From Streptomyces cavernae (lineage in GTDB: Bacteria; Actinomycetota; Actinomycetes; Streptomycetales; Streptomycetaceae): a stretch of DNA of 64,000 bases. How positions within the stretch are numbered: position 1 is the stretch's first letter; every line of letters starts with the position of its first letter. The stretch is from positions 359,780-423,779 of the forward strand of contig NZ_RPDJ01000006.1 of the NCBI RefSeq assembly GCF_004023625.1. Reading direction: 5' to 3'. Positions 25,626 to 34,766 of this stretch are shown here, piece after piece. The notes under the pieces are model-generated. The model saw nothing but the letters and a program-made list of their open reading frames with translations. It searched no databases and was not told where the DNA came from. A program made the translations under genes and the position numbers.

Positions 25626-26453
25626 TCCGGCGGCAGCGCGCGCGGCCCGATCAACCTGACCGCTGGTGACGTCAACGGCGACAAGAAGACCGACCTGGTG
25701 GTCGACGGCTTCGAGACGCAGACCGACAACGGCTGGAACACCAACTACTACGTGCCGGGCACGGCGACCGGTCTGAAGGTGTCGTCCGCGAAGGTCCTGA
25801 AGCCCGGTGTGATCACGGCCATCGGCGACGTCAACGGCGACGGTTTCGGCGACGTCGTCTCGGGCGCGTACTGGGACAACAAGACGGGCGACGGCCAGAC
25901 GATCCCGGACTCCGCCTACGGCGGCAAGGTCAACATCACCTACGGCTCGGCGAACGGCCCCGCCGCCACCACCGGCATCACCCAGAACACCGGGAACGTT
26001 CCCGGTTCCTCGGAGAAGGACGACTTCTTCGGCTACGAACTCGACCTGGGCGACATCAACGGCGACGGCTACCAGGACCTGGTCGTCGGCGCCGCGGGCG
26101 AGAGCCTGAACGGGGTCGTCGCCACGGGCGCGGTCACCGTCCTGTACGGCTCGGCGACCGGCATCAACACCACTTCCGGCGCGCAGTACTTCGCCCAGAG
26201 CACGGCGGGCGTCCCCGGCGACGACGAGACCGACGACGCGCTCGGCGCGGACGTGAAGCTCGACGACGTCACCGGCGACGGCAAGGCCGACCTGCTGGCG
26301 GGCAGTTACGAGAACGCGGGCAACGGCCAGGTCCTGTACCTGCCCTCCAGCGGCACGAAGATCACCACGACCGGTTCCCGCACGATCTCCCCGAGCACCT
26401 CGGGCGTCTCGACCACGGGCACCCCGTCCTTCGGCGTCAACTTCGCGGACTGA
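25626..26453 (+). pseudogene. N-terminally truncated FG-GAP/VCBS repeat protein
   Basis: About 275 residues of FG-GAP repeats with calcium-binding motifs such as GDVNGDKKTDLVV, GDVNGDGFGDVVSG, GDINGDGYQDLVVG and DVTGDGKADLLAG. Intact relatives are secreted integrin-alpha-like beta-propellers with a signal peptide and more blades. Here the frame enters from unrelated low-complexity sequence with no RBS or signal peptide. It is probably the 3' part of a larger gene left by a deletion. A hairpin terminator follows. Confidence 0.65.
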
Positions 26454-26465
26454 GTGCCGCGTTCA

Positions 26466-26493
26466 CCGGCCCGCACCCCGTTGTGCGGGCCGG
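26466..26493 (+). terminator. terminator after the FG-GAP fragment
   Basis: CCGGCCCGCAC and GTGCGGGCCGG form a perfect 11-bp stem with a 6-nt loop. Confidence 0.7.
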
Positions 26494-26534
26494 TCCGCTC
26501 ACCTCTTTGCACCCGCAGCGGCTACGGTGCTGGT

Positions 26535-27917
26535 GTGACCGAAGGTGAGGGGGAGGTAACGATGCCCGGGACCGTGCTGCTGCTCGCCGCCTCGCCGGCG
26601 GGCAAGGGCTGTCTGGTCGACGCCGCGTCGGTGCTTCCCGTACTCGCGGCCGTGTCACCACCCGTGCTGGCGGGCACGGACACCGCGAACGTCGTGGAAC
26701 TGGCCGACCCGCTCCAGCCGCAGGCGGTGCTCACCCGGCTGCGCGCCGCGGCGGCCGCGCCCGGCCCGCTGACCGTGTTCCTCACCGGACAGCTCCAGCT
26801 CGACCGCCGCCAGCACCTGCCCCACCTCGCGCTGGCCCGCACCACGCCCGCGACGGTCCGCTACACGGCCTTCCCCTGGCACTGGATCATCGAGGAACTC
26901 CGGCTGCGCGCCCCGGGCAGCACGGCGCTCATCGCCGATGTGCACGCGGACGCGGAGACCTGGCAGTACGTCGAGTCCCATCCGCTGACGGCCGGGCCCG
27001 GCGTCACGCTGTACGGCCGCGTCGCACCGCCCCCGCCGAGACGCACACTGGCTTCACCTTCGTACATGAAAGCCGTCGCCACGATCCTCCGCAGCGGCCA
27101 CCGTCCCCCGCTCGCCGCCCTGCACCAGCAGGCGCTGGCGCGGCTGGCGGGCGAGGAACCGGGCGGCGGCACACGGGACCTGGTACTCGCCGCGGACCCG
27201 GCACAGCCCACGACGCGCCCCATGACACGCCCCACGGCACTGGCCTCCCCCACTGCACCGGCGTCCCCCACGACACCGGCCAACCCCACGACACCGGCCA
27301 ACCTCACAACACCGGTCAACCCGTTGGCACCGGCCAACCCCGTGGCAGTGGTCTCCCCCGAGCCACCCGTCCCCGGCGCCCACGCCCTGATCACCGCTGC
27401 CGTGGAAGCCGGGCGGCACACGGAGGCCGCCGCGCTCGCCGCCGAGTGGGAACAGGCCGCGCTGCGCACGCACGGGCCGGGTTCCGCGGAGGTCATCCAC
27501 TGGATGGAGGTGCGCGCCGATCTCGCGATGTTCGCGGGGGACGCCGTGCGCAGCTGCCAGGGTTGGCTGGCGGTGGCCTCGGCGCGGCTCGCCGCCGGGC
27601 AGCAGCCGGGCACCCCCGACCTGGAGGCGGCCGCCGATCGGGCCCACCACCAGTGGGGCACCATCACCGACCCGGCGCGCGCCCGTGAACTGGCCGGTCC
27701 GCTGGAGGAGTTGCGCCGGAATGTGCCGGGCCGCCGCACGGGTGCGTTGCAGCACATCCGGCGGCGGCTCAGTGAACTCGGGCAGGGAGCGCAAGCGCAG
27801 GGAGCCCAGCGAGCCCAGGGAGTCCAGCGGGCACGGGGGCCACAGGGGGCACAGGGGGCACAGGGGGCACAGGGCGCGCAAAGCGCTCCGAGTGCCCCGC
27901 AGGTCCTCAGCTCGTGA
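26535..27917 (+). CDS. unknown protein with Pro/Thr and GAQ repeat regions
   Basis: 460 residues from GTG 26535; TACGGT ends six bases before it (leaderless pattern). ATG 26562 with GGGGGAGG upstream is an alternative start nine codons on. Residues about 10-215 form a compact alpha/beta domain (TVLLLAASPAGKGCLVDAAS at the start) that might be a caspase-like or similar Rossmannoid effector fold, but I see no clear His/Cys dyad. A NPTTPA-type proline repeat (about 230-270) and a helical domain (about 275-410) follow. The C-terminus is a (GAQ)n run coded by GGGGGCACA repeats. The end overlaps the convergent secreted-protein gene by 11 bases. Confidence 0.65.
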   Translation: MTEGEGEVTMPGTVLLLAASPAGKGCLVDAASVLPVLAAVSPPVLAGTDTANVVELADPLQPQAVLTRLRAAAAAPGPLTVFLTGQLQLDRRQHLPHLALARTTPATVRYTAFPWHWIIEELRLRAPGSTALIADVHADAETWQYVESHPLTAGPGVTLYGRVAPPPPRRTLASPSYMKAVATILRSGHRPPLAALHQQALARLAGEEPGGGTRDLVLAADPAQPTTRPMTRPTALASPTAPASPTTPANPTTPANLTTPVNPLAPANPVAVVSPEPPVPGAHALITAAVEAGRHTEAAALAAEWEQAALRTHGPGSAEVIHWMEVRADLAMFAGDAVRSCQGWLAVASARLAAGQQPGTPDLEAAADRAHHQWGTITDPARARELAGPLEELRRNVPGRRTGALQHIRRRLSELGQGAQAQGAQRAQGVQRARGPQGAQGAQGAQGAQSAPSAPQVLSS

Positions 27918-29877
27918 AGATGAAGTACTTCCACGGGCCGTGCGTCGTCGAGTTGACGTTGTCGCCCGAGGACCTGTCGATATAGGAGGAGCGCAGCCGG
28001 AAACGGACGTTCGTCGTCGGTGTGCCCGTCAGGGTGACCTCGGACTTGCCGGACGTGCCCAGCTCGAAGTACTCCCAGCCGGCGTCCCGCCAGGCCCCCT
28101 GGTAGTAGGCCTCGATCTGCAGCCGCTGCTTGCGTCCCTTGTAGTACGTCATCGTCGTGGTGAAGGACGGGTCCTTCGACTTGCGGACGTAGTGGTACTT
28201 CTGGCCCCACGCCGACTTGGTCTTGTAGTGACCGCTGACCGACGTGGAGACGCGTACCCTGGCGCCCGCGACGCTGCTCACGGACTTCGACGCCGAGCGG
28301 GCGTCGCCCGCGAACTTCGCGGTGACCTTGGTGTCCCGCTTCAGGTCGAGCGTGACGGACAGATAGCCGCCCCTGCTGACCGTCCCCTTCTTGACCAGCT
28401 TGTTCGGCTTGTCACCGCCGTACGGGTCGGCCCAGATCTCCACGGTCCGGTTCTTGTACGTCTTGCCGAGCCGCGCCGTGAACTTCACGTCGCTGCCGTA
28501 CGAGTAGACCTTGCCGTTGTTGTTGAGCGTCAGCGAGGTCGCCGTGCGCGAGACGTCGACGGTGTCCTTGCCGGAGCCCGCCGCGTGCGCGGCGTCACCC
28601 GCGAAGGAGACGGTGTACGTCACCTTGCCGCCGGCCGGCGGGGTGTCGGTGAAGGAGTAGCTTCCGTCGGCCTTCACGGTCACGGACGCGAGCGACCTGC
28701 CGCCGGGCGACTCCACGTCGGTGCGCTTCACGGCGAGCTGCGCGCCGGCCGGGAGCGGCACGGTGGCCCGCACCTTCCCGGTGACCGTGAGCTTCTTGGC
28801 GCGGGTCGCCTTGGCCGGGGCGCTCACGGAGATGTTCGTGGCGGCCTTGGTGGGATCGTCGAGCACGCGCAGCGAGTAGACGCCCTCGGAGTTGCTCGAC
28901 ACCGCGAACAGCCGGGAGCCGTCCGGCGCCCAGGCCAGGCTCGCGGACTGCAGCAGGTCGGAGCCGCTGCTCTGACCCGTGTTGGGGAAGTCGTAGGTCC
29001 GCACCGCGGTCGTCGCGCCCGGCTTGTAGACGTACACGTCGGGCTCGTACGAGCCGGAGATGCCAGCCGCTACCGCCCCGCCCGGCGCGATGTCCACCGC
29101 GTTCGGATACGCGTCGCTCGCGTATGCGCCGTCCGCGGTCAGGTCGGAGGTCTTGTACACCGCGTGGTGGTACGGGGCGGCGCTGGCCACCACGACCTGC
29201 TTGCCGTCCGGTGTGACGGCGAGGTCCCCCATGTTGCCGCCGTCGACGGTGGCGTGCGCGGTACGGGTGGCGGTGCCCGACGTGACGTCGTACACGGCGA
29301 GTTCGGCCGGGCTCTGCACCGGCATGCCCGCCACCAGGACGCCGCCCGCCGCGTCCAGCATGGGGGCGGCGCCGGACCAGGTGTTCTGGGTGTCCTGGGC
29401 GAGGGTGATCACGGGCTCGGCACCGGACAGGTCGAGCGAACCGATGTCGGAGGTGTAGCCGAACCAGAGCTTGCCGCCCGCGAGGGCCAGGTACTTCGGG
29501 TCGGTGTTGGCGCCCGTGGCGTACCGCGCGGCCTCCTTCACGGTCGTCGTGTCGATCGCCACGATGGCGTCGGCGCCCGGTGAGGCCGCGTACAGGGTGC
29601 CGGAGTCGGCGGACAGTTCGAGGTCGGTGACGCCCGGCAGGGAGGCGACCGTACCCACCACGGTCCCTCCGTAGGTGGTGGCGACGACCTTGCCGCCGGC
29701 CGGGTCGCTGACGAAGACGCGCTGGTGGACGCCGTCCACCACGACGTCGGCACTGCTCTTGACCTGCAGTGCCCTGCTGCTGTCGGCCGCGGCGGAGCCC
29801 GCTGTGCCGACGGCCATGGCGGCGGAGCTGAAGAGCACCGCGCACGCCGTGGCCAGAGGAAGAGTGCGGATACGCAC
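27907..29877 (-). CDS. secreted beta-propeller plus Ig-like domain protein
   Basis: 656 residues with a signal peptide (MRIRTLPLATACAVLFSSAA, cleavage near SAAA-D). Residues about 40-350 form a YVTN/YncE-like seven-bladed propeller with repeated VVDGVHQRVFVSD and VTPDGKQVVVAS units. Residues about 355-450 form an Ig-like domain (VSAPAKATRAKKLTVTGKV). The C-terminal 200 residues are Lys/Tyr-rich beta structure. Proteins of this kind are extracellular, perhaps wall-associated; no enzymatic motif is visible. The stop overlaps the convergent gene. Confidence 0.8.
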   Translation of the reverse strand: MRIRTLPLATACAVLFSSAAMAVGTAGSAAADSSRALQVKSSADVVVDGVHQRVFVSDPAGGKVVATTYGGTVVGTVASLPGVTDLELSADSGTLYAASPGADAIVAIDTTTVKEAARYATGANTDPKYLALAGGKLWFGYTSDIGSLDLSGAEPVITLAQDTQNTWSGAAPMLDAAGGVLVAGMPVQSPAELAVYDVTSGTATRTAHATVDGGNMGDLAVTPDGKQVVVASAAPYHHAVYKTSDLTADGAYASDAYPNAVDIAPGGAVAAGISGSYEPDVYVYKPGATTAVRTYDFPNTGQSSGSDLLQSASLAWAPDGSRLFAVSSNSEGVYSLRVLDDPTKAATNISVSAPAKATRAKKLTVTGKVRATVPLPAGAQLAVKRTDVESPGGRSLASVTVKADGSYSFTDTPPAGGKVTYTVSFAGDAAHAAGSGKDTVDVSRTATSLTLNNNGKVYSYGSDVKFTARLGKTYKNRTVEIWADPYGGDKPNKLVKKGTVSRGGYLSVTLDLKRDTKVTAKFAGDARSASKSVSSVAGARVRVSTSVSGHYKTKSAWGQKYHYVRKSKDPSFTTTMTYYKGRKQRLQIEAYYQGAWRDAGWEYFELGTSGKSEVTLTGTPTTNVRFRLRSSYIDRSSGDNVNSTTHGPWKYFIFTS

Positions 29878-30060
29878 GAAGATTCGAACCCCCCGGTACG
29901 AAACATGTGAGGGCGCCGCGACAGTTGTGAACGTCTTGTGCGACGCGTGAGCGAAGACTAAGTCATGTCACTGACAACCCCAACTCCTCTACGGGCGGCG
30001 GGCTTCAGCACTGTTCACGGGGGTCCCCCGCGGCCGACCGCGGTGTCATGATGGGGAGTC

Positions 30061-30423
30061 ATGGCTGAGGGGGATGGTGTGGCCAACCAGGCGATCTTGG
30101 TGCGACTGGACGGGACCGCGACCCAGAGCGATGTCGGCGCTCTGAAGAAGTGGCTGGAGCGGGAGAAACAACTGGAGGACCGGGTCCGCAGGGGCGAACT
30201 GCGGATCCAGGAGCGGGCCGGCACCGACGAGCAGGGCACCCCGATGGGGGCGGGCATGGACATCCTGCTGACGTTGGTGAACTGCGCCGGCGCCGCTGTC
30301 TTCGCGGAGGTGATCCGCGACGTCAGACAGGCCGTCGAGGCCTGGAGGGAGAACCGCCGCCAGGTGGAGAGCGGTGATCCGCCCAACGGCACCGTCAATC
30401 CGGTGGACCCCGACGCGGAGTAG
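30061..30423 (+). CDS. EACC1 (effector-associated constant component 1) protein
   Basis: A 120-residue protein with the EACC1 layout: an N-terminal strand (ILVRLDGTATQSDVGALKKW), a charged turn, a second strand (GELRIQER), then a hydrophobic helix (GAGMDILLTLVNCAGAAVF) and a basic helix (AEVIRDVRQAVEAWRENRR). EACC1 is a small domain encoded next to conflict-system effectors in Actinobacteria and is thought to connect them to a trigger or membrane. The stop TAG overlaps the caspase GTG by one base, so the two are co-translated. ATG 30061 has only a close GGGGAG; GTG 30079, with GAGGGGG upstream, is an alternative that removes six residues. Confidence 0.8.
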   Translation: MAEGDGVANQAILVRLDGTATQSDVGALKKWLEREKQLEDRVRRGELRIQERAGTDEQGTPMGAGMDILLTLVNCAGAAVFAEVIRDVRQAVEAWRENRRQVESGDPPNGTVNPVDPDAE

Positions 30424-33254
30424 TGCCGGTGGCCCGCTTCGACCCGCGCGGACAGGTGAACCGGGCGCTGTTGGTCGGCGTGTCCGAGTACGAGAACACG
30501 GAGACACCGCACGGTGTACCCGACGACCTGCCCGCCGTCGAGCACAACCTCATCCGGCTGCACCGCGCTCTGCGGGCCGGCGGGATGTTCCGGGATGAGG
30601 AGATCACCGTCTGCCGGTCGCCGTCCCTGGACGACTTCAACGATGTGCTGGAGAGGGCCGCCGACGCGGCCGAGGGCCTGCTGCTGTTCTACTTCGCGGG
30701 TCACGGGGCCATCCCGAGCGCGGCCGACCAGCTCTTCCTGCAGATGCGCAACGCGCGCGTCGTCGCGGGCGGCCACGCGGTCTTCCGCGGCGCGGACGCC
30801 TTCACCGACGTGCTCACCGTGCTCGCGGGCAGCCGGGCGCGGCGGGTGGTGGTGATCCTCGACTGCTGTTTCGCGGGCAATGCGGCCCAGTTGTGGGAGG
30901 CCGAGTCCGACTGGCAGCGGGTGCTGCTGCTGATGGGCGTGCAGGCCAACCACCGCGTCGACATGGGCGACGAGGCGACCCCGACACCGTTCACCGACCG
31001 GCTCGTGCGGGTCCTGGAGCGGGGCGGGACGGTGAGCTTCCGGGACCTCGAGAAGCCGCTGTGGACGTACATGCAGGAGCACCACAGGACGCTGCGCGGC
31101 GACCCGTGGGAACCACTGATCCGAGTGGGCCGGGACCTGGACGTGACGCTGGTCGCTCCGCAGGTGGGCACGGCGGAGGGTGCGGCCGGGGGTACGGCGG
31201 AGGGTGCGGCCCCGGGCACGGCGGGGGATGCGGCCGCGGGTACGGCGGAGGGTGCGGCCGGTGGCATGGCGGAGGCTGCGGCCGGGAGTACGGCGGAGGG
31301 TGGGGGCGGGGGCGCCGAGGACGAGGGCACGCGGAGCCTGCTGTCCCCTGCGCCGCAGCTGAGCCTCGAGGCGCCCTCGGGCCCCGGTTTCGACGAGTCC
31401 TCCCCTCCGCCGGGACGGAAGCCCGGATGGCGCCGCCGCCGGCTCGCCGGAGCGGCGCGGAAGGCCGGAGGGGTCTGGAAGGCCGGTCGCGACGCCGCCA
31501 AGAAGGCGGGCGACGGCCTGAAGACCTTCGGCCGCTGGCTGGGCGGTCTGGGCACGGTCGCCCGGCTCATGGTCGGCGCCCTCGCCCTGTGCGTGGTGGC
31601 CGCACTGGCCTACGGGGGCGTCACCCTCCTCGCGCCCGGCCGCTCGTCGTGCGCGCCGCCCCTCGAACTGCGCCTGCTCACCGACCCCGACCTCGAACTG
31701 ACGGTCCGCGCCGCGGCGAACGCGTATCTGACGTCGGACGGCAACACCGACGGCCGGGGCTGCCGCCGCAGTGGCATCACCGTCCACAGCGCGGGCGCCG
31801 CCGACACGGTCACCGCCCTGCACGAGCGGAGCAGCGCCTGGCAGGAGCCGCTCGACGAGGACGACAACCCGCAGCGGGACATCGGGCCGCAGCCGGACAT
31901 CTGGATACCGGCGTCCACCGCGGACGTCGACCGCGTCACGGCCGACCAGGACGACCGTGTCTTCGCCAGACTGGAGCCGGCCGGCCCACCCATCGCGTAC
32001 TCCCCGATCGTGCTCGCCGTCCCGCAGAACCTCGCCAGGGACCGCCTGCGCGACCGGACCGGCCGCCCGCTGTCCGAACTGCTGGCCGATGTGGAGCGGC
32101 AGGGCGGCCAGGTCCGCCGTCCCGACCCGGAGTTCACCACGGCGGCACTGCTGGCGACGACGGGCCTGTACGGCACCGGCTCGGGCACGGCCGATGACGT
32201 GGGCGGTGCCGAACGGCAGGTCGCCCAGTCCGGTCCGCCCTCATCCACGGCCGCCGATCTGCTGTGCACACTGCCCGACGACGACGAGGTGGACGACCGC
32301 ACCGCCGCCCTCGTGCCCGAGTTCCTGCTGACGAGCGGGGTCGGCTGCGACCGTTCGACCCGGACCGCGCGGATGGCCGAGTACCCCGACGACGTACCCG
32401 GTCTCGAACCGACCTTCGTCCGCGTCCGCTGGGAAGGCGCCGAGCGCGACGAGCCCGACCGCGGCGAGGCGATCAGCGACTTCCGCACCTGGCTCACCGG
32501 GAAGCAGGGCCTGGAGGTGTTCGCGCGGGCCGGTTTCCGCGCCGCCTCGGGCGACCGCGCACTGCTCGGCACCGAGCACGGCAAGGGGATCCTGACCGCC
32601 CCCCGGCCGCTCGCCCGGGCGGCCGGTCCGGAAACGGTCGACGCGGCCCTGGACGCGTATCGCAGCGCGGGCGGGTCCGGCCGGGTGCTGTTCCTGCTGG
32701 ACAGCTCCGGTTCGATGGGAAGCCTGTGGGAGGGGCCGAGCGGCGGCCCCGGCATCCTCAAGCAGTCACTGGGCGGGCTCGGCGACCAGGACGAGTACGG
32801 CGTGTGGGCTGTGGCGTCCGCGCCGGGGGCCGACCGGCCGCACAGCGTCCTGCTGCCCTTCGGCCGCCACCCGCGCGACGCGGCGGAACGCACCATCGAC
32901 GACAAGGCAGTGGTACGGGACGCCGAGGCCGATCCGCACGCCGCCCTGCTCGCGGCGCTCGACGACATGTCGGGCCGCGGCAACGACGACGAACGCCCGC
33001 AGCTGATCGTGTACCTCACCGACGACGAGGACAACGAAAGGATGACCGGCCGCGATTTGGACGAGGTGCTTCAACGGGCACGCTCGGCGAAGGTGCCGGT
33101 GACCATGGTGTCCCTGGAGAACGGCGGGTGCGACAGTGGCCGGCCGGACGCCCGGATCAGCGAGGCGAGCGGCGGACGCTGCCTGGACACCGACGACGAC
33201 CTCGGCGCGGGGCTCCAGGACGAGGTCGCCCGCACCGGAACGGGGGACGACTGA
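30423..33254 (+). CDS. caspase-like protease fused through a TM helix to SBP-like and VWA domains
   Basis: 943 residues. The N-terminal C14-type caspase domain (about 10-245) has the catalytic His94 in FYFAGHG and Cys149 in ILDCCFAG. A Gly/Ala-rich linker follows, with 24-bp repeats (247-300). A strongly basic stretch (331-380) and one membrane helix (381-404) predict caspase inside and the rest outside. Residues about 410-735 resemble a periplasmic solute-binding fold, and 753-935 form a VWA domain with MIDAS DSSGS (760-764). The coupling is clear: the stop overlaps the next start (ATGA). I infer that ligand sensing outside triggers proteolysis inside. The N-terminal EACC1 partner supports a biological-conflict role. 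Confidence 0.88.
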   Translation: MPVARFDPRGQVNRALLVGVSEYENTETPHGVPDDLPAVEHNLIRLHRALRAGGMFRDEEITVCRSPSLDDFNDVLERAADAAEGLLLFYFAGHGAIPSAADQLFLQMRNARVVAGGHAVFRGADAFTDVLTVLAGSRARRVVVILDCCFAGNAAQLWEAESDWQRVLLLMGVQANHRVDMGDEATPTPFTDRLVRVLERGGTVSFRDLEKPLWTYMQEHHRTLRGDPWEPLIRVGRDLDVTLVAPQVGTAEGAAGGTAEGAAPGTAGDAAAGTAEGAAGGMAEAAAGSTAEGGGGGAEDEGTRSLLSPAPQLSLEAPSGPGFDESSPPPGRKPGWRRRRLAGAARKAGGVWKAGRDAAKKAGDGLKTFGRWLGGLGTVARLMVGALALCVVAALAYGGVTLLAPGRSSCAPPLELRLLTDPDLELTVRAAANAYLTSDGNTDGRGCRRSGITVHSAGAADTVTALHERSSAWQEPLDEDDNPQRDIGPQPDIWIPASTADVDRVTADQDDRVFARLEPAGPPIAYSPIVLAVPQNLARDRLRDRTGRPLSELLADVERQGGQVRRPDPEFTTAALLATTGLYGTGSGTADDVGGAERQVAQSGPPSSTAADLLCTLPDDDEVDDRTAALVPEFLLTSGVGCDRSTRTARMAEYPDDVPGLEPTFVRVRWEGAERDEPDRGEAISDFRTWLTGKQGLEVFARAGFRAASGDRALLGTEHGKGILTAPRPLARAAGPETVDAALDAYRSAGGSGRVLFLLDSSGSMGSLWEGPSGGPGILKQSLGGLGDQDEYGVWAVASAPGADRPHSVLLPFGRHPRDAAERTIDDKAVVRDAEADPHAALLAALDDMSGRGNDDERPQLIVYLTDDEDNERMTGRDLDEVLQRARSAKVPVTMVSLENGGCDSGRPDARISEASGGRCLDTDDDLGAGLQDEVARTGTGDD

Positions 33255-34750
33255 TGGGCACGGCACGACGGCCGGCCACCACGCGGAGCCGCCGCCCGCG
33301 CCACCGCGGGCGCCCGCACGGTCTGCGCCTGCTCGGCACGCTGGCGCTGCTCATGGCCACCGCGGTCACCGCCTGCACGGGCGAGGGCCCCGGCGCGACG
33401 CCCACGCCCGCCGACGACGCCCCCGGCGACATCGTGATCGCCAGCGGCCGGGACGTGACCGGCAAGAACGGCATCCGGCAGCAGCTCATCGACGCCTGGA
33501 ACCAGCAGCAGGACCAGGACGGCACCGGCTACCGCGCCCGCCTGGTCGAACTCCCCGGCTCCGCCGACGAACAACGCAGCCAGCTCCTCGGCGCGTTGCA
33601 GTCCGGCAGCGCCGACTACGACGTGGTCAACCTCGATGTGACCTGGGTGCCGGAGTTCGCCGCCGCCCGGCTGATCCGGCGGCTGCCCGACTCCGCGATC
33701 GACCGCGACGACGTCATCGAATCCGTCGCCGGGACCGCGGAGTGGGACGGCCAGGTGTACGCGGTGCCGTTCAACAGCGATGTCGGGCTGCTCTACTACC
33801 GGCGTGACCACCTGCGCAAGGCGGGCGTCGAGGCGGATGTCCAGGAGGCGGACCTGCGCGAGGGCGCCGACTGGTCGCGGCTCCAGGAACTGAGCGAGAT
33901 CCTCGGCGAGCGCCCGCCCCCGGGGTATGTGAGGAGCTGGACCACGCAGCTCCGCGCGTACGAGGGGCGCACCGTCAACGCGGTCGAGGCGTTCGCGTCG
34001 GCCAACGACGACGACTTCGCCCTCACGAACGCCGAAGGCCACTACACCGCGACGGTCGGGGAGTTGGCGGACGGCCTTGCGGAGCTGCGCCGGCGCACCG
34101 ACCCCCTGTACATGCTCAAGGACGCCGTCCGCTCCGACGAGGCCACCTCGCTGGGCGACTTCGCCGAGGGCCGCACCGCGTTCCTGCGGCACTGGCCGTA
34201 CGCGTACCGCACCCTGCACCAGTCGCTCACCAAGGACCAGTTGGGCGTGGCACCACTGCCCGGCCGCGCCGTGCTCGGCGGCCAGAACCTCGCGGTGACC
34301 CAGGAATCGCAGCGGGCCGGGAAGGCGGCCGAGCTGATCAGGTTCCTCACCAGCAAGGAGAGCGAACGCTGTCTGCTGGACGCGGGATTCGCGGCGACCC
34401 GCCAGTCCGCGTACCTGGACGACGACCTGACCTGCAAGTCCGCCCGGGCATCAGGCACCTCGCCCTCCGCCTCGCCCTCAGTTTCGCCCTCCGCCTCGCC
34501 CTCGGCTTCGCCCACCGGCGAGGGCGCCGACCGGATGCCGCGCGACAAGCAGGGCCGCCCCGCCTACGCCCGCAGCGTCCTGCTGCCGTCCCTCCGCAGT
34601 GCCGTGCAGCGCCCGCGCACCCCTCTCTACGGCGCGTTCACCCAGACGTTCAGCGCGGAACTGGGTGCGCTGTTCGGCGAAGACCCCCCGGACGACGAGG
34701 AGTTGGCCGAGCGGCTGGACCGGGCGCTGCGCCGCGCACTGCCCGACTGA
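33254..34750 (+). CDS. extracellular solute-binding lipoprotein, third gene of the caspase operon
   Basis: 498 residues. A basic N-terminus and hydrophobic h-region end in the lipobox TAVTAC with Cys41, so it is a lipoprotein on the outer face of the membrane. The body is a type 2 ABC-sugar-binding (SBP_bac_1) fold: DIVIASGRDVTGKNGIRQQL, then DYDVVNLDVTWVPEFA and AVPFNSDVGLLYYR. A Ser/Ala/Pro hinge (about 397-420) is inserted before the C-terminal helices. No permease or ATPase gene is nearby, so it is unlikely to serve transport. Its place after the caspase gene, which carries a related SBP-like domain, points to ligand sensing. Confidence 0.85.
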   Translation: MGTARRPATTRSRRPRHRGRPHGLRLLGTLALLMATAVTACTGEGPGATPTPADDAPGDIVIASGRDVTGKNGIRQQLIDAWNQQQDQDGTGYRARLVELPGSADEQRSQLLGALQSGSADYDVVNLDVTWVPEFAAARLIRRLPDSAIDRDDVIESVAGTAEWDGQVYAVPFNSDVGLLYYRRDHLRKAGVEADVQEADLREGADWSRLQELSEILGERPPPGYVRSWTTQLRAYEGRTVNAVEAFASANDDDFALTNAEGHYTATVGELADGLAELRRRTDPLYMLKDAVRSDEATSLGDFAEGRTAFLRHWPYAYRTLHQSLTKDQLGVAPLPGRAVLGGQNLAVTQESQRAGKAAELIRFLTSKESERCLLDAGFAATRQSAYLDDDLTCKSARASGTSPSASPSVSPSASPSASPTGEGADRMPRDKQGRPAYARSVLLPSLRSAVQRPRTPLYGAFTQTFSAELGALFGEDPPDDEELAERLDRALRRALPD

Positions 34751-34766
34751 TCACCCGCGGCCGGGA

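Noticed and set aside
32264..33253. Upstream extension of the SBP lipoprotein
   Set aside because: It overlaps the caspase-VWA gene in another frame and would bury the signal peptide; ATGA coupling fixes the start at 33254.
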